Assembly: GCF_040954835.1 (NCBI RefSeq)
Contig: NC_090711.1
Location: forward strand, 12,023,001-12,087,000
Origin: Lepisosteus oculatus
Lineage: Eukaryota; Chordata; Actinopteri; Semionotiformes; Lepisosteidae
DNA length: 64,000 nt
Direction of reading: 5' to 3'
Shown: positions 1 to 11,010 of the stretch, one piece after another
Layout of the letters: each line of letters opens with the position of its first letter
How positions within the stretch are numbered: position 1 is the first letter of the stretch
The notes under the pieces: generated by a model
Database searches by the model: none
What the model was told of the DNA's origin: nothing
What the model saw: only the letters and a program-made list of their open reading frames with translations
Made by a program: the position numbers and the translations under genes

Positions 1-719
1 GCCATTTTGTCACCTTCACTGAGAGCATATTGAAATAGGTCTGACATATCCCTGCCCCTTTCACAGGAATGAACTCTTCTATACCTGAACAGTGAGAATT
101 CAATCCACTTTGTTGTCTCTCCATGTGGAAGTGGCACAAAACAGACAATGAAGACATATATGTCGATTTAGAGTGAAACTTTTCAAAGTACACTGCAATT
201 GCATGCCCTCCAGTGCAGTTGTAGATAACCATGCAGCAACCAATCAACACTTAGCTCTGATCTGAGCCTTCCTGCGATGCAGCAATGAAGCCTTACCTCT
301 CTTGTGTATCAGTGTTCTTTAAAATCCTCCCTTTTCAAAACATCGAATGGTTTACTATTTCACCCAAACTGGAATTGGCAGGTGATGATAGACAATTTTC
401 TGCTGCAGTTTGTGAACTAGCACGGTGGAGGAAGTCCTTTTGTACTCACATCCCTGTGCATTCACTGTCTCAGCCTCTGGCTGTAGGACACGCTATGAGC
501 TCTGCAGAGTTCTTCACTTAATCAAACCTTTTTCTGAGTTGAACTTGGGAGGTTGTAAGTTATTTATCTAATACTACAGTTAAAGGGCAACATCCAAATT
601 GTTTGAGAGGTAAAAACAAATAATTGAAATGAACGTGGTGATGAGGTTTGTTAATAGTTTAATTATATAACAGAGAGCTTGGCTTGACCACAAACCAACA
701 TGTGAAAACCTCAGGCACC

Positions 720-1000
720 AGGATTGAGAATCTCTGCCCTACAGCCACTGGCACCACTGGTTTATTTCACATCAGGGAGGAGGGGTGTACTTCTTGCTGC
801 CAGACTGGCCGACTCCTGAGTGCCTGAGAGGTCCCTGGGGGTCTCTCCGGCGGACCAAGGTGAGGACACCACATACTCAAACTCAGCCATTCCCAGTGCC
901 ACTTTGGGAATCCAGATCACAGCTGGCTAACGACTTAGCCCAGGTATGAACCAGGGATGCTTGCTTTGTAAGCAGAGCTGTCCATTCCTGCTCCTGAGGT
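720..1000 (-). repeat. Possible tRNA-like SINE, minus strand
   Basis: Read on the minus strand, the block near 940-1000 has a tRNA-like order: an A-box-like part (AGCTCTGCTTACAAAGC) followed by a B-box-like part (GGTTCATACC). The rest, down to about 720, is GC-rich and unlike its surroundings. There is no second copy in this window to compare with, so the repeat call rests only on the Pol III box arrangement. Confidence 0.3.
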
Positions 1001-1084
1001 GTCAGTGTGTCTGGAGGTTCTCATCACAACACGGGCTCTTAACAGTCTAAATCGGTTGGCTACTAGATTAATTGGTTCAAGTAG

Positions 1085-1275
1085 GGAGCTTTGTCAGCAT
1101 GCATAGGCCATAAAAGAACAGGTAAGAAGTCATCACATACAGAAAGGTAAAGAAAAGAAACACTATGATTTGACTATGAAGAAGACTCCACACGCCAGAA
1201 GAAGGCTGCACAGTTAAAACATTTTCTTTTCTTTGCCTTTCAATGTGGAATGAACCTTAACCTCTTAACCTGCTC
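1085..1275. repeat. Degenerate fold-back repeat (GAGCCTTCTTCAGG family)
   Basis: The left half contains GTCAGCATGCATAGG and AAGAAAAGAAACAC. The right half contains GAAGAAGGCTGCACAG followed by TTTTCTTTTCTTTGCC and TGGAATGAACC, which is the reverse complement of the same consensus. It is therefore an old, roughly full-length inverted-repeat copy of the family seen more clearly at 54984-55152. The first lines of the next SINE begin directly after it. Confidence 0.55.
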
Positions 1276-1278
1276 TTT

Positions 1279-1660
1279 TGCCAGCAGCCATTTTGTCCTG
1301 CAACTAAAAACTGACACCCTACGGAAGCTCAGCAGGTGTGAACCTGATCAGTACCTGGAGGGGAGACCTCCTGGGAAAGCTGATTGTAGCTAGAAGGGGT
1401 GTTAGTGGGGCCAGCAGGGGGCGCTCACCCTGCGGTCTGTGTCAGTCCTAATGCCCCGGTATAGTGACGGGGACACTATACTGTAAAAAGGCACTATCCT
1501 GCGGGTGACACGTAAAACCGAGGTCCTGACTCTCTGAGGTCATTCAAAATCCCGGGGCATTTCTCAAAAAGAGTAGGGGTGTAACCCCAGTGTCCCCATT
1601 ACCTGTAAAGCGCTTTGAGTGGAGTATCCAGAAAAGCTCCATATAAGTGTAAGGAATTTA
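1279..1660 (+). repeat. 5S rRNA-derived SINE, internally deleted copy
   Basis: The head matches the 3' half of 5S rRNA: AGCTCAGCAGGTGTGAACC, then GATCAGTACCTGGAGGGGAG and ACCTCCTGGGAAA, corresponding to the internal promoter part of 5S. The body shares long stretches with the copy at 4126-4700 (GTGTTAGTGGGGCCAGCAGG, CCTAATGCCCCGGTATAGTG). It ends with the tail GTAAAGCGCTTTGAGTGGAG and ATATAAGTGTAAGG. About 180 bases of the middle part are missing relative to the fuller copy. This is the SINE3 type of 5S-derived element. Confidence 0.8.
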
Positions 1661-1944
1661 CTAGTTTAATTGGACCAGTATAATAACACCTCTCAGCACT
1701 TCAGGTGCTGCTGCTTTAAAGCAACCTAGAAAACCAGCAGATACACTGACCTTCCAGGAGCAGAACTGGATAACCCTGGTGAATAGGGCTCAATCTGCAC
1801 TCTCAGCTGCTCCACTAAAGGTCGAGCCTGTGTTAACCTTCTGTCACGTTCAGTATTTTCACAGGTGATAAAGCATCAGAACTGTAGCTTTTGCGACTCT
1901 CTTTGTTTAGTGTGAAACTAGAATTCGCTTTCTTTGCTTTTTGT

Positions 1945-2225
1945 AAATCACGCGGTAAGGTGGTGCAGTAGTTAGCATTGTCGCCACACAGAGCTGGGGT
2001 CCTTGGTTCAGTTCCTGGGGTGCTATCTGTGTGGAGTTTGTATGCTCTCCCCATGCTCACATGAGTTTCCTCAGGGTGATTCAGTTTCCTAGCACAGTTC
2101 AAAGACATACTGGTATGTGAATTAGTTTCCTCTCCAGTCCATAGTGTACTCCAGTGCTTCATGAGATAGACTCCGGCTCCTGAATTGACTGAAATGGTTA
2201 ATAAATGGGTGGAAGGATGGGTTTT
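1945..2225 (+). repeat. tRNA-type SINE copy
   Basis: This copy begins with GGTAAGGTGGTGCAGTAGTT, an A-box-like TAGTTAGCATTGTCGCCACA and a B-box-like GGTTCAGTTCC. It continues with GTGTGGAGTTTGTATGCTCT, TTTCCTCAGGGTG and CAAAGACATACTGGTA, and ends with AATAAATGGGTGGAAGGATGG. The same order of blocks recurs near 10.6, 27.7, 29.8 and 58.9 kb and, inverted, near 19.7 kb, so it is a dispersed family. The family name was not determined. Confidence 0.75.
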
Positions 2226-2712
2226 GGTAAGCCAGCCAAATCAATTATCATTTTATTACAGATATGGGCTGATTGCACATTTCAATATGTGTAGATGTTT
2301 TTTAGTTCATTCTTAGTTTGAATGTAAATTTCCTTGGAGAAAACAAGTAGAAAACTCGAAGGATCATAAAAACTTAGAAGCTGAAGTAGTTTTGTCAATC
2401 ACACTGAATTATCAGTACATCTCTTACCAAACTCGTTTCTTTTGTATTGTAGTTTATCTGTATAAAGGCACAAAAATACCTTACAGTATACTCAACAATA
2501 TTAATAACGCAATGAGGTCTTCTCTATCTGAACATCTTAGAAAAAAATCTTAGAAAAACATATTTTTCTTATACTTTGTTCAGCACCAATAAAACATTCA
2601 ACCTTCGAAGAACCTTGAATGACAAGTTTGTCTGATAGGCTTAAAATAATATTAAAATTGCCGTTGTATTTTATCCTTAGCTTCGGAGGAAAAATCAGTA
2701 TACCAGCATCTG

Positions 2713-2713
<1 letters not shown>

Positions 2714-2786
<73 letters not shown>
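2714..2786. repeat. (ATT)n microsatellite
   Basis: An almost uninterrupted ATT triplet run of about 72 bases, followed by a short GGT run. It produces a spurious open frame with a poly-isoleucine tract. It lies just upstream of the likely manbal promoter and should be length-polymorphic. Confidence 0.95.
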
Positions 2787-2787
<1 letters not shown>

Positions 2788-2879
2788 GTGGTGGTGGTGG
2801 TTATCGGAAATTAAATACTTGAATTACAACTGGAGATGCACGATTTGTATCAAAACAGTATAAAGTGTTACTTTATACT

Positions 2880-3011
2880 CTTCTAGTCTCTAGAGGGCGG
2901 TGTTTACAAATGTTTTAGCTCTTTTTCTGGTCGTAGAAATCAACCGGATGTTTATAGAGCGCACCCAATTTCCGGTGGGGTTTTCTGCTGCCAGCTGGTT
3001 TTGTTATTCAG
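2880..3011 (+). promoter_or_regulatory. manbal: Candidate manbal promoter and non-coding exon 1
   Basis: This unique block between repeats contains two ETS-like CCGGA/TCCGG cores (ACCGGATG near 2944 and TTTCCGGTGG near 2970), typical of housekeeping promoters without a TATA box. It ends in TTATTCAG followed by GTGTGT, a possible donor at 3012. manbal needs a 5' non-coding exon because its first coding exon begins with an acceptor at 5092-5093. The exact start site and exon limits are a guess. Confidence 0.3.
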
Positions 3012-3519
3012 GTGTGTATCTCTACACTATATCAAATGCAATAGTTTTAAAATAATTAAATATATAGTTAATTGCATTTGTTCCTTCAATACATTAGTTC
3101 TTGATAGTTTGTTTTCTGTAACCCGTCCTTTCTTCCTTTGTTAGATGAAGTTCCATTCTGAGACTGAGACGCGTTATCCCCGAGTGAAAATGAAAAAGAT
3201 TTGACTATGAAGTTCATGTCTTAAATATTTTTTGTGTATCTTTCATATTAATAACTGCAACCGGAGCTGAAGCATGAAATTTTATTTTTTTTTGTTTTTT
3301 GTTTTTTTTTGTCTATTCTTATGTGAATGAATACACTTTACACTTCCGTAATATTGTGGAAAACCTCTTTTTTAACCTCTACTGGAAAATAAAGATAGCG
3401 ATGAGCTGAGCGCCTACAGTTGTGGATATAATACAAGATTTAAAAAAAAAAGTGGTGGCAGTTTTAGACAGTTATGTCCACACTTGCGGTTAATGTAGAT
3501 TGGGGTAAAATGGACTGCT

Positions 3520-3783
3520 AGTGTAGGGGTGTAACCCCGACGTCCTGGCCAAATTTCCCATTGGCCCTTACCAATCATGGCCTCCTAATAATCCCCATCT
3601 ATGAACTGGCTCTGCTCTCCTCCCCACTGAGAGCTGATGTGTGGTGAGCGTTCTGGCGCACTATGGCTGCTGTCGCATCATCCAGGTGGGGCTGCACACT
3701 GGTGGTGGTGGAGGGGAGTCCCCATTACCTGTAAAGCGCTTTGAGTGGAGTGTCCAGAAAAGCGCTATATAAGTATAAGCAAA

Positions 3784-3785
<2 letters not shown>
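3520..3785 (+). repeat. 5S-type SINE, 3' part only
   Basis: The 5S-like head is absent. The copy starts at GTGTAGGGGTGTAACCCCGA and carries the middle block (GGCCCTTACCAATCATGG, AGAGCTGATGTGTGGTGAGC, TGGTGGTGGTGGAGGGGAGT). It ends with the tail TGTAAAGCGCTTTGAGTGG and AAGCGCTATATAAGTATAAG. It matches 4430-4690 block for block and runs directly into an ATT microsatellite, as SINE tails often do. Confidence 0.75.

Positions 3786-3821
<36 letters not shown>
3784..3821. repeat. (ATT)n microsatellite at a SINE tail
   Basis: About 12 ATT units directly follow the tail of the preceding SINE, so the array probably grew from the SINE's own simple-sequence 3' end. Confidence 0.9.
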
Positions 3822-4125
3822 GTGTATAAAGAAAAGGTTGTTGATGGAAACACTCCCACCTACAGTACTACGGTCTTAGCCTCATCTCAAAGCTCTGCAA
3901 GGTTGGGACTGGTCATTACTGCAACTGCATACTTAAAACAGTGTAGCTTAATCCTGAAGTCTCTCTCCTTCATCTTCTGGTGAATTCTGGGGCTCTGGGG
4001 CTTAAAGTAAATGCCCTTCTAGATGCAAAGTATTTCCCGAGCCTCTGTGACTGGACTGGATAAGCGGTTATTGAAAGTGATCCCATTCTCATCGAGTTCA
4101 AGGTCTGCTGAGTCCCTTTTTTTTA

Positions 4126-4700
4126 GCCAGCAGCCATACCAGCCTGCAACTCACAGCTGGCAGCCCACTGGAGCTCAACAGGTGTGAGCCTGGCCAGTAC
4201 CTGGATAGGAGACCTCCGGGGAAAAACTAAGGTTCCTGCTGGAAGAGGTGTTAGTGGGGGCCAGCAGGGGGTGCTCACCCTGCGGTCCGTGTGGGTCCTA
4301 ATGCCCCAGTATAGTGACGAGGACACTATACTGTAAAAAGGCGCCGTCCTTTGGACGAGACATAAAATTGAGGTCCTGACTCTCTGTGGTCATTAAAAAT
4401 CCCAGGGCGTTTCTCGAAAAGAGTAGAGGTGTCACCTGGGTATCCTGGCCAGATTACCCCCTCTGGCCTTTACCAATCATGCCATTTTATAATCCCCATC
4501 TCTGAACTGGCTTCATCACTCTGTTCTCCTCCCCACTAATAGCTGATGTGTGGTGAGAGTACTGGTGCACTCTGGCTGCCGTTGCATTTTCAAGGTGGAG
4601 CTACACACAGGTGGTGGTGGAGGGGAGTCCCCATTGCCTGTAAAGTGCTTTGAGTGGAGTGTCCAGAAAATCCCTAAATAACTGAATTTACTTATTATTA
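4126..4700 (+). repeat. 5S rRNA-derived SINE, near full length
   Basis: The head begins at CCAGCAGCCATACCAGCCTG, matching the GGCCATACC start of 5S rRNA. It continues through AGCTCAACAGGTGTGAGCC and CAGTACCTGGATAGGAGACC, the 5S internal promoter region. The unrelated body and the tail (GTAAAGTGCTTTGAGTGGAG, then ATTATTATTATG) follow. It is the longest copy here and the reference for the shorter ones at 1279-1660 and 3520-3785. Confidence 0.8.
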
Positions 4701-4734
4701 TTATGTGATGTAAAACTGTAAAGCACTTTGTCAG

Positions 4735-5025
4735 AAGCCTTGCTGGCTTGTAGCCTGATCTCATCAGTTCTCAGATGTTATGAAAGGTGGGTTCTGGTCA
4801 GCACTGGGATGGGAGAGATCTAAGGAAAACCAGGTCACTGCTGCAGGCGCTCCTGGCGATACATAACAGGTGCACTGCGTCACCTTCCTTGGTGATAGAC
4901 ATGGGCCCCCTCCTGTATGCAAAGTGTTATGAGATACTTTGAGGTGAAAAGCACTGTCTTACTAAAACACATTTATTTTGTGTTCCTTAAAAACACTATA
5001 TAAGTCAAAATATTATTATTAACCC
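4735..5025 (+). repeat. Second 5S-type SINE, different subfamily
   Basis: The head reads GTAGCCTGATCTCATCAG, then TTCTGGTCAGCACTGGGATGG, GAGA and ACCAGGTCACTGCTG. This follows 5S rRNA (CTGATCTCG, GGTTAGTACTTGGATGGGAG, ACCGGGTGCTG) more fully than the neighbouring copies. The body differs (GATAGACATGGGCCCCC, CTTTGAGGTGAAAAGCACTG) and the tail is CACTATATAAGTCAAAATATT. It ends about 70 bases before the manbal coding exon. Confidence 0.65.
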
Positions 5026-5093
5026 TAAAACCACTGTCATTTGTGATGCTGACTTGTACTTGATTTTGAGACTGGTGGTGTGTTGTGCCGCAG

Positions 5094-5317
5094 GTCTGGT
5101 GAGTTGGAAAAGGCCCCCAGGTCACCTCCTCTGGGAAGACTGGCCCTGCTCCTCAGCCACCGCTGTCATGGCTGCAGAACTGGACCTCTCTGCCCCCGAG
5201 GTCCCCGAGCCCACTCTCCTGGAGAGCCTGCTGCGCTACGGCCTTTTTCTGGGCGCCCTGTTCCAGCTGGTCTGCATTCTCGCTATAATAATCCCTTTGT
5301 CCAAGGGCCACGATCAG
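5094..5317 (+). CDS. manbal: manbal first coding exon (5' UTR plus residues 1-50)
   Basis: The acceptor CCGCAG ends at 5093 and the donor GTAAGA starts at 5318. The first 74 bases are 5' UTR, ATG is at 5168, and the exon ends in phase 0 after GHDQ. An alternative acceptor (GCCCCCAG) lies about 30 bases further in; it would shorten only the UTR. Confidence 0.88.
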
Positions 5318-7686
5318 GTAAGACCCCACCTCCGTCCGAGCAACTGCCTGAAATACGGCTATGTAGGGTTTTCACCTGGATTATTCATTGTGTTGCTCAA
5401 TGGTACTCCAGTATCAGTAGTTCAAAGTATTTTTATTAAGACACCTTTTTGTGAAAAAAATTTCATTCCCAAAACAGAGTGAACATTAAAAACTAGTTTG
5501 CCAAAAATCTTTTCCATCTTAATTTCATGTTGTTGTCTAACCTGAGCATCAGTGCACCTTAGTTGATGTAAAGCAACAACTTTTGTCCTGAAATGCTAAT
5601 GTTTGATTTCAAATGGGTGATCTCCCAGCCCGTATTAAATATTTTTTCACAAGTCATTTGTCAATTTCAGATTCTGTCTTAAATCTTGCTTTTATATGTT
5701 AGTTTATAATTGTTTAATTTACTGTATGATTTTATTCATTCTGCTACTACTACTCATGGGTTATTATGGATGATTTTCTATTATTGATCTCTTTAAAATA
5801 GGATAAAAAAACATGAATACATCATAATGAGTGTCTGTTACCCATAATAGTTAAATTGAAGAGACATCACTCATCATGCAACAAGCTCAGCAAGGAATCT
5901 GAATGCCAAATTTGAAAAATCAGTAGAGCAAAATGATCAATTGTGGGGAAAAAAAAGCGAAAAGCAGTGAAAAACAAAAGATGTCAGTCTTCGGGAGCTA
6001 AAAGTCACTACATCAGTAATAATGCCCTACAAGACAAAGGGCAGAGAATGAAACACGATGGCAACAGGGAGATAATGCCCCCTTTATTTTACCAGTGCAA
6101 CTGAATTCCAGCTGAGAAAAATGTGACAAAAGACTGCAATTTTTTCAAGGAATCATTACGAATATGTTAAGCTCAAGCTGTGATAGTATGGAGTTACTTG
6201 ATGTCTTTAACAGGTGTATTTAGCAGATGTTGTTACTAACAGCTGCATGAACACACTTGTTACATTGCTGCTTTGATGGCATTCTCCTATTGCTTGATGT
6301 TCATTGTATCTTGAGGGAAAGTGCTTTTGTTTCTCCCGAGGACTGGGCTGAAACTGCATTGTTAGAGATTACACACAAAACCCACTAGAGGGCAGTATTT
6401 AAGAAGGATCAAATATGAAGTAAATAGTGTTTTAACAGTTATGTTGGTAATAGATCAAATAATAAGATTAATCCTTAAAATTAAGGATCTTAATTAGTAA
6501 AAGGAAAATGCCTTGAGTACCCTCCCCCCCCAATAAACCGATTGTTTTTGCACATAATGTTATGCTCACATTGACCATATGATGTACGGCCAACTCCTTT
6601 TGAAATGAATTTCCAGATTGTGTTTTCATGTTTTGTATGATGAAGGTCAGTGAAGCTGTTTGAATATATATACTTCCCAAAGGCATCATGAGAGGAATAT
6701 GTGAGAGTCTGAGAGTTGGTATCTTTTGCAAGGCGGGATTGTGCTTGCTTTTATAACCCGCAGCCAGCGTTCGAGTCCCCATCGGTTCGACATCCCCAAA
6801 GTCAAGAGTTTCTCTGGCATCATGTTGTTACACATCCAGAATGGGAGGTATCGGTCAACGGTACAGGTTCTGTTTGTTTTATGGCATTGGTGCATTTTGC
6901 ACTTTGAGGATGCCAGAGAATCACTTTCAACAATATAGCTGAGCCATATTATGATTTTTGCTAATAATAATCTAATGGTCGCAGTTGTGTACAGATTTTT
7001 CCCTCAATTATCATCACTGTAAACATTCACAGAGCAAAGGAATTGCTTCACCTGCTGTTGGATGTCTGATGTTTAACATTTTTTCCTTTTACGCTCCCTT
7101 TAAGCCTTGTTTGAACACATTTAAATGAGCCCATAATTAACAACTGTAGTTTTGTGTGTTTATGTATTGTTTATAAAGGTGAAGATAATAAACCCTTCAC
7201 ACTTTTTGTATTCAAGATTATCTGGTTAAAAGTGAAGTGTAAAACATGCGTATCATATCGTATACTGGTGTGCTGTTATGAGCCCGTCGCTAGCCCATCT
7301 CCCAGCTCATGAAAGGAGGCAGGAGTGCAAGCCCATCTGCTGATGTGTATTACCTACGAACGTCCTGAAACACCAGAGCCAAGACCGTTGTTTGAAACTT
7401 AAACACGCTAGCAGATCTTATTGTTCTTTTGAGCTGTCTACCACCTGCACTGAAAACCTGAAAAAGTGAAGGTTGACCTTCAGAGGTTCTAAGAGAAGCT
7501 CGTATGGGTTACAGATGGCTTTTCTACCCCTTCATGTCCGTGGTCTGTCCTTCAATGCCTGTGCTTTTGCCCCTGCAGGACGCTGAGCCCCATGATGCGC
7601 GCAGTGCGGAGCAGAGCAAGAAACCCAAAGGACCCGCCCCCCAGCTGCGACAGAAGCTGAAGAAGGAGAGCAAGAAAAAGAGATGA
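5168..7686 (+). CDS. manbal: MANBAL-like small membrane protein (two coding exons)
   Basis: The coding sequence joins 5168-5317 and 7579-7686. It gives 85 residues, the same length as human MANBAL. The acidic N-terminus ([18 protein letters not shown]) is followed by one hydrophobic segment at about residues 24-43 ([18 protein letters not shown]) and a strongly basic tail ([10 protein letters not shown]). It is therefore a single-pass membrane protein, and the lysine-rich end (KKESKKKR) resembles a dilysine ER-retrieval signal. The MANBAL name comes from its chromosomal neighbour beta-mannosidase-like annotation; no enzyme domain is present and its molecular role is not established. The start is the first ATG in good context after the acceptor. 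Its position directly before src in the same orientation matches the mammalian locus. Confidence 0.93.
5318..7578. other. manbal intron between the coding exons
   Basis: This 2.26-kb phase-0 intron runs from GTAAGA to CCCCTGCAG. It is AT-rich. The only odd patch is near 6750-6790, where GTTCGAGTCCC resembles a Pol III B box, but no tRNA cloverleaf could be formed around it. No coding exon is visible inside. Confidence 0.75.
7579..7686 (+). CDS. manbal: manbal last coding exon (residues 51-85)
   Basis: The acceptor CCCCTGCAG ends at 7578. The exon encodes [16 protein letters not shown] onward and stops at TGA 7684-7686. The encoded part is hydrophilic and lysine-rich, ending in KKESKKKR. The DAEP..ARSAE wording closely follows the human AEPSEPRSAE segment. 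Confidence 0.92.
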   Translation, partial: DAEPHDARSAEQSKKPKGPAPQLRQKLKKESKKKR

Positions 7687-9320
7687 CCTGGCGCAGGGGC
7701 TGTGCCCGCGTGTGAGATCGCAGTTAGGAGGAGCATCGGAAGTGGCTGTGTCAGGCCAAGGAGACAGATTTGTGACAGGGCGGCTGAGCGATCTCAAATA
7801 GATAAAAAGTGAAATCCTTTTCATGCACAGGGGGTTAATATTGAGGCCAAGGGCAGGGTGGAGTTGGACACCTCTGTTTCCTCCGGCTGTGAAGGGGGTG
7901 GTCTCCAGAAAGCCCACAGTCTCTGTGGGGGAGGAGCTGAGTCCTAGGTGTCATGTTTTGCCTGTGCTCTGCAGCACCTCACTTAGGGCTTTGGCTTGCA
8001 GTGTGAATGGAAATTCCAGAGGTAAAGAATGAGCTGAAGCACACAAGGAAAGGGGTGAAGTGGAGTGCTTCTGTGAAATTCCAAGAATCTGCAGAAGGCA
8101 GCCCTTCAGAGCTCAGAATGAAACCTTTCGCTGGCCTGTGCACGCCGTTTTCACTTTTTATCACGTGAACCTGTTACAGACCTGTTTCAGACTTTCTCAT
8201 GCTACTAAAGCCAATCGTCATCTGTTTACCACTGCATAGCAGCCTTGACTCTGACCAGCTGAAACTTCCTGGTATTGACATACCACATGCTCTCACTAAC
8301 TGTGGCCTACGTACGTGGGCATTGTTTTTTCGTTGTTGGCTTCAGTAGTCTTTTCAAACCAAATATTTGGACCCTTTGTTTGAACAGTCCATTCCCAAGC
8401 ATTCTGGACATGGAAGAGACTTGAAGCAAAATCATTTCCTTCTGAAAGCTTTTGTGTGCTTCCCTGGGTTTAGTACGTTGTGCTTGGGCAGGCCTTTCAC
8501 ATAATATATTTTTAATTGGGTGCTTTAAATATAGTGGCCCCAACCAGCATTTTCACTACACCTGTCCATATATAGGAGATGCATGAGAATGATAACTGAA
8601 TATTGCATACTTAGGAATGCAGCGTCCAAGCACAAGTAATCTTGCGACTCAAAATAGTACGCAAAGTGCACGTACGGTTTTTCTAATAGGTATTTTTACA
8701 TTTGGTTGACAAATACCCATTGGAGCCACTACTTGTCCTTGTATTATCATTTACAAGTAATGTTTAGGTACAGTACTATCTACACTTGACCTAAACTCTG
8801 TGAAATCTCCAGACAATGCATTTTAAGCTCTTGAACACTGGTGTAAAACCTCTTTGAAAAGGTTTGGAACAGTTTATTTTACTACCATTCTTGTTGTGTG
8901 CACAGCTGTAAGAAAATCACTGTGTTTAACGTGGGCTTTGTTTATGCTCTCCTCAACTTAGTCTTGTTTGTTACATTTCTCCTTCAGAATGTGTCACGGC
9001 ATTGTTTTTTTACATATTGCAAAACACTTTTTGCTCTGTCTGGGGCTTGATGTTTTTTGTGTGCCGGCATTTACTCCCTTTTTAAAAAAAATGTATGTAA
9101 TATTAACATCCGCCATTGCATGCCTTGTTCCTAGAGTGAATCTCTTCACATTTTGATTTCCTTTTTTTTTCTTGTGGCATCATGTCTGTGCACAAAAGCG
9201 CTAAAGAAACTGAGGCAAGACTGAACTCGCTTCCTTAGTGTCTGATGTGCGGTACAAGCTGAGATGTTTTCCTGTAAATGTATGGAACACTAAGGAAATA
9301 AATTCCGCCTTGAGAATTTT
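7687..9320 (+). other. manbal: manbal 3' UTR
   Basis: About 1.6 kb of non-coding sequence lies between the TGA and a clear polyadenylation signal. No repeat family from the rest of the window interrupts it, and no open frame has a family resemblance. T-rich runs are frequent in the last 400 bases. The end is inferred from the AATAAA at 9297. Confidence 0.7.
9297..9302 (+). terminator. manbal: Polyadenylation signal AATAAA for manbal
   Basis: A canonical AATAAA is followed 20-50 bases later by T/GT-rich sequence (TTTTTCTACCC, TTTTTGTGTTTC), the usual arrangement of signal, cleavage site and downstream element. It is the best-placed signal after the stop codon. Confidence 0.7.
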
Positions 9321-10569
9321 TCTACCCATTTTTGTGTTTCTCCTTATTAAAGTCTGGCAAAGCTTTGTTTTGTGCTTTTAGACTCGTGCAGGTTTTTTCA
9401 CTTTTATTTTGAGAGCCAAACAATGTAGCCGGGAAGGGTGAGCAAAAATTAATGTCATTGCAGATCTGGAACTGTATCCGAGAGGAGCTCAGTTTGAAAA
9501 AGCGAAGGCACACAGTTCCGATGGGGGTTGGTATCTTGCAGCAGCGTTCAACTTCTGGTTTCTAGAGCATGAGTCTGTGTAATTGTAATTTCACATGGAT
9601 TTAGAATCTGTCCTGTCTGCATGCGGGGAGGAAGCCTGGTTTGAGACTGCTCAAATGCCACTGCACAAACAATTTATTGCCATGCTTTTTCACAGTCCAG
9701 TGTCACTCTTGACAATATGTAGCTCCAAGTGATTTAAGAACATTCTTTCCTATGTGAACGTGACATTCACATCCATAGCTTCAAAAAAAAAAACACCCTG
9801 TCAAACAGAAGGGGGATTCTGGAGTAGTTGGTATTTTTAAACTACATGTCTCAACTTGGAAATCTTAAAATATGGAAGCTAAACATTAACATGAGGTCCA
9901 CAGTTATATACCATGTGCGGATTCTGCTTACAAAATTTTAGAAAGGTGGATACACCAGGTAACTTGTAGGTGTTCGTATACATAGAGTATACATGCGTAA
10001 CTAATTTACATTGTCAGTTTCTCTAAGGTTTATTTACAGGGCCACTGATCTTTTGGAATTTGCATCATCATCCCCTTTGGAATGGAAAAGGCCTTTTCTG
10101 TTAAAATACTTCCGTTGTCATTTGTCTAAATGGACATGATGTTATTACTGTGTTAATAGAGTCTGTTGGTTATGGAACTCATCTAGACTAGAATGTCTTT
10201 ATACTAGAATAATGCAAATGAACTATTACTAACATAATCTAACCCCCATATGAGAAATGATAATAAATCTCTGCACAGTTCTGTAATTTATGGAAAGGCT
10301 GAATAAAACTTGCACAGTACAAGTATTCACCTTTAGAGTGATGCTTGTTTAGGTACAATTTAGATCAAACATATTACTGCCAGAAGAGAGGAACTGTATT
10401 ATCTATGTAATAAAATGGTCCTGTTAATCAGTCTGTGCATTATCAATGCATAGGCAGGTGTTAAAGGTTACTGAAGCGTGTTTACTTTGGCTCAGTTTTG
10501 TGCCCTTTGAACAAATAGCATTTTTATGGTGTTACATTCCAATCTTCAAAAGTGGTCACAGTCAGGAGT

Positions 10570-10835
10570 GGACCAGTGGTTCGCATTGCTGTCTCACAGT
10601 GCTGGGGTCCTGGGTTCACATGGATTTCCTCCAGGTGTTCCGGTTTCCTCTCACCGTCCAAAGACATGCCAGCCGATTGATTGGCTTCTATAAAACCTGG
10701 CCCTGGTGTGTGTGCCCTGAGAACGACTAGCACGTTCCTTCCAGGAATTATGCTGCCTCGTGCCCACTGCTTGCCGGATTTGGCTCCAGCTCCCAGCGTG
10801 CCCCGGTGCTGGATAAGAAGATGGCTGGATGGCTG
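10570..10835 (+). repeat. tRNA-type SINE copy
   Basis: Blocks in family order: GACCAGTGGTTCGCATTGCT, CCTGGGTTCACATGG, TTTCCTCCAGGTGTTCCGG, CCAAAGACATGCCAG, ATTGGCTTCT, GCCCTGGTGTGTG, GCCCACTGCTTGCCGG, then GGATAAGAAGATGGCTGGATGG. A stretch after the B-box-like part is deleted. Confidence 0.75.
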
Positions 10836-10854
10836 CTGTCACCTCCATGAGCAG

Positions 10855-11010
10855 AGTCATCAGGAAATAAGGGTTACAAACAAGGGGAGGCCATGTGGCC
10901 CATTCTGTTACTCTTGTGTTTTTTTCTGTATCAAAGTATCTTATCCAGTTGCCTGAAAGGAGTGATGGTATCACCATTGACAAGGTGGCTGGGTATCATA
11001 CCTCCAACTG
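10855..11010. repeat. Dispersed repeat fragment (GGAGGCCATGTGGCCC family)
   Basis: GGGTTACAAACAAGGGGAGG, then CCATGTGGCCCATTCTG, resembles the 39.0-39.35 kb element (TACAAATGAAAGGAGG, then CCATTCAGCCC). The 17.96-18.40 kb element ends with the inverse of the same module (CCTCTTGTTTGTAACC, TTCTTATGTTCTTA). It is a short, worn copy and the family was not identified. Confidence 0.5.

Larger units (their letters stand above)
1..2880. other. Upstream intergenic region, repeat-rich
   Basis: No coding region is supported here: the open frames are short, have no family resemblance and lack splice context. The stretch holds a tRNA-like repeat on the minus strand, a degenerate fold-back repeat, a 5S-type SINE, a tRNA-type SINE and a long ATT microsatellite, each listed separately. 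In mammals the gene on this side of MANBAL is GHRH, but nothing like it is visible here. Confidence 0.6.

Noticed and set aside
2619..2822. Poly-isoleucine open frame
   Set aside because: It is only the translation of an ATT microsatellite.
5080..5439. Alternative frame and read-through frame over the manbal first coding exon
   Set aside because: The frame containing the MANBAL start matches the known protein. The continuation after 5317 reads through a good GTAAGA donor into the intron.
6745..6795. Possible tRNA gene (GTTCGAGTCCC)
   Set aside because: A B-box-like string is present, but no acceptor stem or anticodon arm could be paired around it.
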